Assembly (NCBI RefSeq): GCF_019399895.1
Contig: NW_027228799.1
Location: forward strand, 124,001 to 188,000
Length of the DNA: 64,000 nucleotides
Direction: 5' to 3'
Source: Cardiocondyla obscurior
Lineage: Eukaryota; Arthropoda; Insecta; Hymenoptera; Formicidae
Shown piece by piece: positions 57,738 through 64,000 of the stretch. The position numbers and the translations under genes were made by a program. Position 1 is the first letter of the stretch. Every line of letters begins with the position of its first letter. The notes under the pieces were generated by a model, which saw only the letters and a program-made list of their open reading frames with translations, was not told the origin of the DNA and did not search any database.

Positions 57738-60700
57738 ATGGATCAAAGTTTTCTCGAGGAAGAGCGCGAACTCCTGGTGCAGGCTGACGCCGTGACCACC
57801 CTGGGAGAATTTTTCGTGTGGTTTGAGAGATGTGACGATCTAGTGAATCGACTCGAGGAACGCAGTGGCGCCAAGCGAACGCGCGTATCCGTCGGGTGCG
57901 CGCAATCCACGGTGGCGAGTATCGCGCGACTCTTGGGTGCCAGGAAACATTTGTACGGACGTTACGTGCACCAGGGTGGCGAATATGCGAGCACCAGTGC
58001 TGCCGATGGTGATGGTGACAACGCAGCTGGTGAACTCGAGTGGCGCGAGATCGAGACCGCGTTTAAAAGTCGTATCGCAACGGGTGTGGTAATAAACGCA
58101 AACTACATCGAGCCGCTGCGATTCCTGGAGGACGCCGGTAACGCGGTGTGCGAGCGCGTACAGGACATCGTGCGTAAAAATAATTGCGTGAAAGTGAACA
58201 CCGCGTTCAACGGTGAATTCACGGCTGGAGACAAACGCGCCAACAAAAGTATAACCACGAAAAACTGTGAGATCTTTCGAGATACTGATGTACGCGAGTG
58301 GTACCGACTACATGTTATCAAACCCACGCTGGCTTCTCTCGAGGAGTTTCAGGAGCGCGACAGCGGATGGGCGTTGTCGCGAATTTTGAACTTGTTGATC
58401 AACGTAAACAAGTACAATCCGATGCGTGCGGGATGTCACGTTACATTGTCGCGGAAGATAGTCGCTAAAAAAGCAGTGATATGCGTAAAATCGATGAACG
58501 ACAAGTGTTTCGCGTAATCGGTGGTGGCGGCTCTGTATCCCGTGAAGCAGCACGTGGATCGGGAATCGTCGTACCCGCATTACGCAACGGTGCTGAACGT
58601 CGAGGGTGTGCAGTTTCCCGCGACTCTTAAAAACGTTACGAAACTCGAACGATTGAATGATATCTCGATCAACGTGTATGTCACAAAGACACGTGGAAAA
58701 GAAATAAACGTTTTACCTATACGCCTCAGCAATGAGAAGAAAAAGAGGCACGTAAATTTATTGTACGTGCAACGCGACAACAACGATGACAACGATAACC
58801 AGGAAATGGGACACTTTGCGTGTATCAGTAATCTATCACGCCTCGTCAGTTCACAACTAAGCGGACGCGAGCATCGTAAACACATTTGTGATCGGTACGT
58901 ATGGTTTTGAATATATAATTAATTTTTCTTTTTTAAATATTTTTTTTTTTTAATATTTTATTTTTAGGTATCTTTATTACTTCAGTTCGAGCGAGAAGCT
59001 CGAGGCTCACGTCATAGATTGCGGAATCTTAAACGACTGCGCTATACGACTACCCAGCGAGGACGACAAATGGCTCAGCTTTTTCAATCACGGCAACAAG
59101 GAGTGCGTGCCGTTCATCGTATACGCCGATCTGGAGTGCGTGCTGCGAAAGATCGATCCACCATCATCGCCCGAACAAACGACGTTTAATTATCAACATC
59201 ACGAAGTATTCAGCGTGGGATACTACGTTCGATGCTCGTACGACGAGTCGCTCTCGAGATACGAATATCGTCGCAAACTCGATTGCATCCAGTGGTTCGT
59301 CGAGCGGCTAGTGAAATTAGCTCATCGCGTAAAAACCGTAATCTCAAACGTCGTCCCGATAAAGACGTTGTCGAATGCGCAGCTCGAGGTGCACGAGAAC
59401 GCGACGCTGTGCCACGTGTGCAAAAATCCGTTTGCGGCGAACGAGAAGCGTGTGCGCGATTGTCATTTGATCGGTCGGTATATAGGTCCCGCGCACTCAA
59501 AATGTAACCTGCGATACCGCGACACGCGTTACATCCCCGTCGTATTTCACAATCTGTCGGGTTACGATGCGCACTTTGTTATAAAGGAGATCGCCACAGC
59601 GTACGAAAGTAAAATTAATCTGTTGCCGATAACGAAGGAGAAATATATCTCCTTTACTAAACACGTTAACGATACGGCTGAGGGACAGGACTCGCGAACT
59701 GCGATAAAGTTGCGCTTTATAGACTCGTACAAATTTTTGAACGCTAGCCTCGACAAATTATCGTCAATACTCGCCAAAGACAAATTGCGAATCTTACGCG
59801 CTGAATTTGCAACACTTTCAGAAGAAAATTTCAATCTTCTGACGCAAAAAGGTGTATTTCCGTATAAGTACGTCAACAAAGTTAAAAAATTGAATCAGTC
59901 AAGCCTACCGTCGCGCGACTCATTCTTCAGTTCGCTAACCGGTGACACGGTGACCGAGACAGATTACGCGCACGCCGAGACCGTATGGCAGCGGTTCTCC
60001 GTTTGAACTCTGGGCAAGTACAGCGATCTGTACCTCAAGACCGATGTACTGTTATTGGTTGACGTATTTGAAAATTTTCGCAACAGATGCGTCGAGAGTT
60101 ACGGACTCAATCCCGCGCATTACTACACCTTACCCGGTTTCACGTGGGATGCGAAGCTCAAGCATACGCGCATAAATTTCGAATTGTTGACCGACATCGA
60201 CATGGTGATGTTCGTCGAACGCGGTATACACGGCGGTCTAAGTCAATGCTCCAACAGATACGCGCGAGCCAATAACAGATACATGCAGTCGGGGTACGAC
60301 TCGTCGAAACCTTCGTCGTACATTGTGTATTACGATATAAATAACTTGTACGGATGGGCCATGTGTCAGCCGTTACCGTACGCGGATTTCGAATGGGTCG
60401 ACGACAACGACCTCGCGAACCTCGACGTAGACGTGATCGCCGCGGACTCGCCCACGGGTTATATTCTCGAGGTGGATCTCGAGTATCCTGCGAGCGTGCA
60501 CGACGCGCACTCCGATCTGCCGTTCTGTCCCACGCGAGAGAAACCACTGGGAGCGAAACACGATGTTAAACTTTTGGCTACACTGTGCGATAAGAAGCGA
60601 TACGTCATCCACTATCGCAATCTGCAGCTGTACACGCGTCACGGTCTTCGCGTCACCAAGGTTTACCGCGTGCTGCGATTCACTCAATCGGCATGGTTGC

Positions 60701-61097
60701 GCGATTACATCGAGCTAAACACGCGACATCGAACTCGCGCGACCAACGATTTTGAGAAAAAATTGTTCAAACTAATGAACAACGCGGTGTTCGGTAAAAC
60801 GATGGAGAACGTACGAAATCGCGTCGACGTTCGCTTGCTCTCGCAGTGGAACGGACGGTGCGGTGTGGAGGCGATGATCGCCAAACCGAATTTTCACAGC
60901 AGAAGCGTATTTGCCGAAAATTTGGTAGTCGTGGAATTGCGTAAACTCGAGGTGAAATTCGCCAAGCCGATATACGTCGGTATGTCTATACTCGACGTAT
61001 CTAAAGTATGCTTGTACGATTTTAATCACGAGTACATGATACCGACTTTCGGAGACAAATGTAGCGTCATGTATACTTACACGGAGAGTCTCATGTA
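57738..61097 (+). pseudogene. Protein-primed type B DNA polymerase (Polinton/Maverick-like), interrupted
   Basis: Replicative polymerase of self-synthesising elements. The ATG at 57738 gives MDQSFLEEERELLVQADAV. One spliced frame has an intron at 58895-58967 (GTACGT...TTTTAG). In order: an N-terminal region with FQERDSGWALSRILNLLINV; a C2H2-like CDRYLYYFSSSEKLEAH at the splice; exonuclease motif I YADLECVL (about 59122) and motif II NLSGYDAHFVIKE; a Cys/His insert CHVCKNPF; palm motif A YYDINNLYGWAM (about 60328); motif B KLMNNAVFGKTMEN (about 60763). Two in-frame stops, TAA 58515-58517 and TGA 60004-60006, break it. At motif C (about 61072-61094) the two expected aspartates read as Tyr and Glu. 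A Tc1 element inserts at the TA at 61096-61097, so the C-terminus must lie beyond it, right of the window. Confidence 0.88.
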
Positions 61098-61113
61098 CAC
61101 TGACCGGCAATAA

Positions 61114-61177
61114 TGGCCTGACGCTCTGCGGCGACGGCAGCTAACGTGCGTGAGCTAGCGTGGTGTGCGTCAGGCCA
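61114..61177. other. Perfect 11 bp inverted repeat near the Tc1 left end
   Basis: TGGCCTGACGC at 61114-61124 and GCGTCAGGCCA at 61167-61177, 16 bp inside the terminus. It could be a transposase-binding palindrome or a secondary structure; role not known. Confidence 0.6.
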
Positions 61178-61802
61178 CACCGCGGAGCGCGTACGTGAGC
61201 CGTGAAGCGCCGAGAGAAGCGAGAGGACGGGGGAAAATTTGGTGGGAGGCGTTCTCATGCTCTCTCCCGCTCGCAACCCGTGCGTTTAAGAGAGAACGCA
61301 TGAGTGGTCGCTAAGAAAAAGTTATAGGCGCACCTTCGTTCTCTCGCTTGCACGCGTTCGTGTTTATACGGGCGCGCAAGGATAGAAATAGATCGCAAGA
61401 GTACGCTATTAATTCTAGCATATACTTCAAGACATTTCGCGATAATCACAACCGAAATTGAAGACCCGTGTTACTAATGTTATTAAATATATAATTCTAC
61501 GTTGCGTATAATTTATTTTCGCGATAATTTTTCGACAAATATATAAATAATATCTCGAGAAAGAACGCATGGGAGGACGGTGCGAAACTGTTAGAGGTGC
61601 ACCTCCGATCTCTCGCTTGCACGCGTTCTTGTTTATATGGGCGCGCAGAGATAAAGATAGATCGTAAAAGTACGAATTATAGCTTTAAGATTTTCGCGAC
61701 TAATGATAATCGAAATTAAATACCCGTGCTACTGATATTATAAATATATAATTTTACGTTGCGTGTAATTAATTTTCGTAATCATTTTTTGACAAATAAA
61801 TA

Positions 61803-62080
61803 ATGCCTTGAGAAAGACAATTTAAAATTCTGTTTTCTGTCTCGAGAAAGACAATTTAAAATTCTGTTTTCTGTCTTGAAAAAGACAATTTAAAATTATG
61901 TTTTCTGTCTTGAAAAAGACAATTTAAAATTATGTTTTCTGTCTTGAGAAAGACAATTTAAAATTCTGTTTTCTGTCTTGAAAAAGACAATTTAAAATTA
62001 TGTTTTCTGTCTTGAAAAAGACAATTTAAAATTATGTTTTCTGTCTTGAAAAAGACAATTTGAAATACCGTTTTCTGTCT
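61803..62080. repeat. 34 bp tandem repeat, left arm (8 copies)
   Basis: Units contain GAAAAAGACAATTTAAAAT and TATGTTTTCTGTCTT, with GAG/GAA and TCT/TAT variants. Confidence 0.95.
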
Positions 62081-62248
62081 TTAAAAATAAGAAGTTGCAT
62101 TATGCACACAAAGCCGTCTAATTGTGTTACGTTCCTGTCGCGATTTTCACTTGTTATCGTCGCGAGTATGTTGCTTTTTCTTCGAGCATCACTTTTCGTG
62201 GTGTCGTAGCAGTGCGCGGATATATCATCGAATAGTTTTTTGTGAATA

Positions 62249-63280
62249 ATGGCTCCAATCTTATGCTCTGAGATACGAGGTCGCATCATCGGACAGTGGC
62301 AAGCCGGAAAATCAGTAGCAGAAATTGCTGCTGATATTCCGTGTTCTGTTCAAGCTGTTCGACGATGGATACGACGATACAATGAGGGCGGAGATCATGC
62401 TTTGCATGATTATCGCACTCATAATCGTCGTCCTCGTAACACCAGAGTAGAAGAGGACGAGGCACTCGTCGCTGCTGTTGTGGATCGTCCTTTTGGCACC
62501 GTCCAAGAGGCGATCAACAGAGCGGACGTCGCGGTATCAGACAGGACCGCCCGGCGACGTTTAAACGAAGCCGGATATCATTGTCATCGTCCAGCCCATA
62601 AAATCCCGTTGACTCCCGATCATCGGGATCAACGGGTCGCGTTTGCTTTAGAAAATCTGGTGACGAGCCGTGCGGAGTGGGAAGCGACGATATGGACCGA
62701 TGAAAAGGTTTTCGTATCGTGCGCTGATCACAGGCCGCACGTATGGCGTCCAAGAGATCAACGGTTGGATCCAAACCATGTTGTGCCTCTTCACCGAAGT
62801 GGGAAGATTTCATGTGCTATGTGGAGGTGGATATCTGGCACTGCAATCGGAGAATTGGTGCACATTCCAACGCGAATGAACTCGACAGAGTATATTCACA
62901 TACTGGAAGAAGTTCTTCTTCCTTCAGTACGCGCAATATATTCTGAAGAGGATATGCCAATTATCCGATTGGTGCAAGATAATTCCGCTGTGCACACATC
63001 ACATGAAACGCAAGCGTGGTTTCGGAATCATCCGGAGATCCGCTTGATTGACTGGCCAGCTCGTTCACCAGATCTGAATGTAATAGAAAATGTCTGGGCG
63101 CAGATGGTTCTGCAATGGGAACCACGAAGGGAAAGGACGACGGCAGCGTTAGTTGATCACGCGATAAAAGTTTGGGAGGGTCTTCGGGCTCGACCAGATT
63201 TTCTCGCGAACTTGATGAGTTCGATACCTAATCGACTCAATCAAGTGATCGAGCGGTCCGGTTACTGGACCGATTATTAA
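62249..63280 (+). CDS. Tc1-like transposase, intact (343 aa)
   Basis: Cut-and-paste transposase that binds its own inverted repeats and inserts at TA. The ATG at 62249 gives MAPILCSEIRGRIIGQW; the frame is open to TAA at 63278-63280. N-terminal paired-like helix-turn-helix (SVAEIAADIPCSVQAVRRWI, about residues 22-41), a second HTH region with VSDRTARRRLNEAGY, then the DDE core: IWTDEKVF (first Asp), RLVQDNSAVHTS (second Asp) and SPDLNVIENVW (Glu). I count 35 residues between the second Asp and the Glu (DD35E), one more than classic Tc1 (DD34E). The length suits the family and no lesion is visible, so it may be active. It lies between long inverted repeats and is followed by a histone-type stem-loop. 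Confidence 0.93.
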   Translation: MAPILCSEIRGRIIGQWQAGKSVAEIAADIPCSVQAVRRWIRRYNEGGDHALHDYRTHNRRPRNTRVEEDEALVAAVVDRPFGTVQEAINRADVAVSDRTARRRLNEAGYHCHRPAHKIPLTPDHRDQRVAFALENLVTSRAEWEATIWTDEKVFVSCADHRPHVWRPRDQRLDPNHVVPLHRSGKISCAMWRWISGTAIGELVHIPTRMNSTEYIHILEEVLLPSVRAIYSEEDMPIIRLVQDNSAVHTSHETQAWFRNHPEIRLIDWPARSPDLNVIENVWAQMVLQWEPRRERTTAALVDHAIKVWEGLRARPDFLANLMSSIPNRLNQVIERSGYWTDY

Positions 63281-63312
63281 TTCGATGATCCGCAGAACTT
63301 CGCCCACAAAAT

Positions 63313-63328
63313 GGCCCTTTTCAGGGCC
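63313..63328 (+). promoter_or_regulatory. Histone-mRNA-type 3' stem-loop after the transposase
   Basis: GGCCCTTTTCAGGGCC: a 6 bp stem and TTTC loop, with A-rich flanks (ACAAAAT before, AACAAAAC after), 32 nt past the stop codon. It fits the metazoan replication-dependent histone stem-loop consensus (GGYYYTTYTCARRRCC as I know it), including loop, length and position. In histone mRNAs it binds SLBP and replaces the poly(A) tail. I see no clear purine-rich downstream element for U7. Use here is inference. Confidence 0.6.
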
Positions 63329-63369
63329 AACAAAACTCTCATACGACGAACATTCTTTAAGATTTATTA

Positions 63370-64000
63370 AATTGTTCTTTTAAAGACAGCGCTATTTTAA
63401 ATTGTCTTTTTCAAGACAGAAAACGGTATTTCAAATTGTCTTTTTCAAGACAGAAAACATAATTTTAAACTGTCTTTTTCAAAACAGAAAACATAATTTT
63501 AAATTGTCTTTTTCAAGACAGAAAACATAATTTTAAATTGTCTTTTTCAAGACAGAAAACAGAATTTTAAATTGTCTTTCTCAAGACAGAAAACATAATT
63601 TTAAATTGTCTTTTTCAAGACAGAAAACAGAATTTTAAATTGTCTTTCTCAAGACAGAAAACAGAATTTTAAATTGTCTTTCTCAAGGCATTATTTATTT
63701 GTCAAAAAATGATTACGAAAATTAATTACACGCAACGTAAAATTATATATTTATAATATCAGTAGCACGGGTATTTAATTTCGATTATCATTAGTCGCGA
63801 AAATCTTAAAGCTATAATTCGTACTTTTACGATCTATCTTTATCTCTGCACGCCCATATAAACAAGAACGCGTGCAAGCGAGAGATCGGAGGTGCACCTC
63901 TAACAGTTTCGCACCGTCCTCCCATGCGTTCTTTCTCGAGATATTATTTATATATTTGTCGAAAAATTATCGCGAAAATAAATTATACGCAACGTAGAAT
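63370..64000. repeat. Right terminal inverted repeat of the Tc1 element (partial)
   Basis: Complement of 61494-62085, cut by the window end. It includes about nine 34 bp units (63385-63690) against eight on the left, so the arms differ by one repeat. Confidence 0.93.

Larger units (their letters stand above)
61098..62085. repeat. Left terminal inverted repeat of the Tc1 element
   Basis: About 980 bp made of nested repeats: a direct duplication with 269 bp period (61291-61560 and 61560-61811, each with TCTCGCTTGCACGCGTTC and a GATAGATCG...AAAGTACG stretch), then eight 34 bp units. Only the part from 61494 inwards can be checked against the right side. Confidence 0.8.
61098..64000 (+). mobile_element. 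Tc1-like transposon with about 1 kb inverted repeats (right end outside window)
   Basis: Begins CACTGACCGGCAATAATGG right after TA (61096-61097), a Tc1-type terminus. The inverted repeat is seen by matching 61494 onwards with the complement of the sequence ending at 64000. If the symmetry holds, the right end is near 64396 and the element is about 3.3 kb long. It contains one intact transposase ORF. Confidence 0.85.

Noticed and set aside
59210..59507. Arg-rich frames on both strands within the polymerase gene
   Set aside because: Shadows of the GC-rich polymerase exon; the sense frame carries the family motifs.

Overview
The window looks like a repeat-rich stretch of an arthropod nuclear genome, probably an insect and perhaps an ant or other hymenopteran. 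The reasons are GT-AG introns, an AT-rich background, Ty3/gypsy and Ty1/copia pol genes, a PIF/Harbinger transposase, a Tc1-type element, dense MITEs with TACAGGGTGTCC ends, and a metazoan extended-Tudor gene. The organism call is inference. I found no rRNA, tRNA, CRISPR or bacterial features. Almost everything is mobile DNA or its remains.

Layout. 1-5156: decayed gypsy element (protease, RT, RNase H, integrase, 3' LTR), split at 2188-3384 by a solo LTR that carries its own ORF. 5157-8250: a minisatellite, a chain of foldback MITEs and unassigned AT-rich DNA. 8254-9408: a proline-rich minus-strand ORF and a solo gypsy-type LTR. 10241-45768: six head-to-tail copies of a 5,923 bp unit, apparently near-identical. 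Each unit holds a gypsy 3' end with LTR, a broken transposase gene split by a second ORF-bearing solo LTR, a spliced accessory gene resembling DUF4806 proteins, and half of a MITE. The full MITE and the last two exons of the accessory gene lie only beyond the last copy (to 46659), so the order of events can be read. 47287-48406: a second MITE chain. 48761-50039: an exon split by a 1.16 kb solo LTR. 50629-51888: MITE plus Harbinger transposase. 52155-54189: copia remnant and another solo LTR. 54816-61097: a compact block of spliced genes unlike the rest: a broken RING-type gene and a single extended-Tudor gene on the minus strand, then, divergently across a 139 bp direct repeat, a Cys-rich gene and a protein-primed type B DNA polymerase (Polinton/Maverick-like) with two stop codons. 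61098 to beyond the window: an apparently intact Tc1-like transposon with about 1 kb inverted repeats, inserted at a TA in the polymerase gene.

Most interesting points: (i) an exact histone-mRNA-type 3' stem-loop 32 nt after the Tc1 transposase stop; (ii) a family of solo LTRs (TGTRGCGG...ATA, 5 bp target duplications) with a run of hairpins upstream of a conserved ORF; (iii) a polymerase-bearing block that also carries eTudor and RING genes, possibly an undescribed virus-like element with a link to the piRNA pathway; (iv) a 35.5 kb array whose repeated junction looks like template switching; (v) MITEs with a shared core but interchangeable arms. No searches could be run. Family names rest on motifs read by eye.
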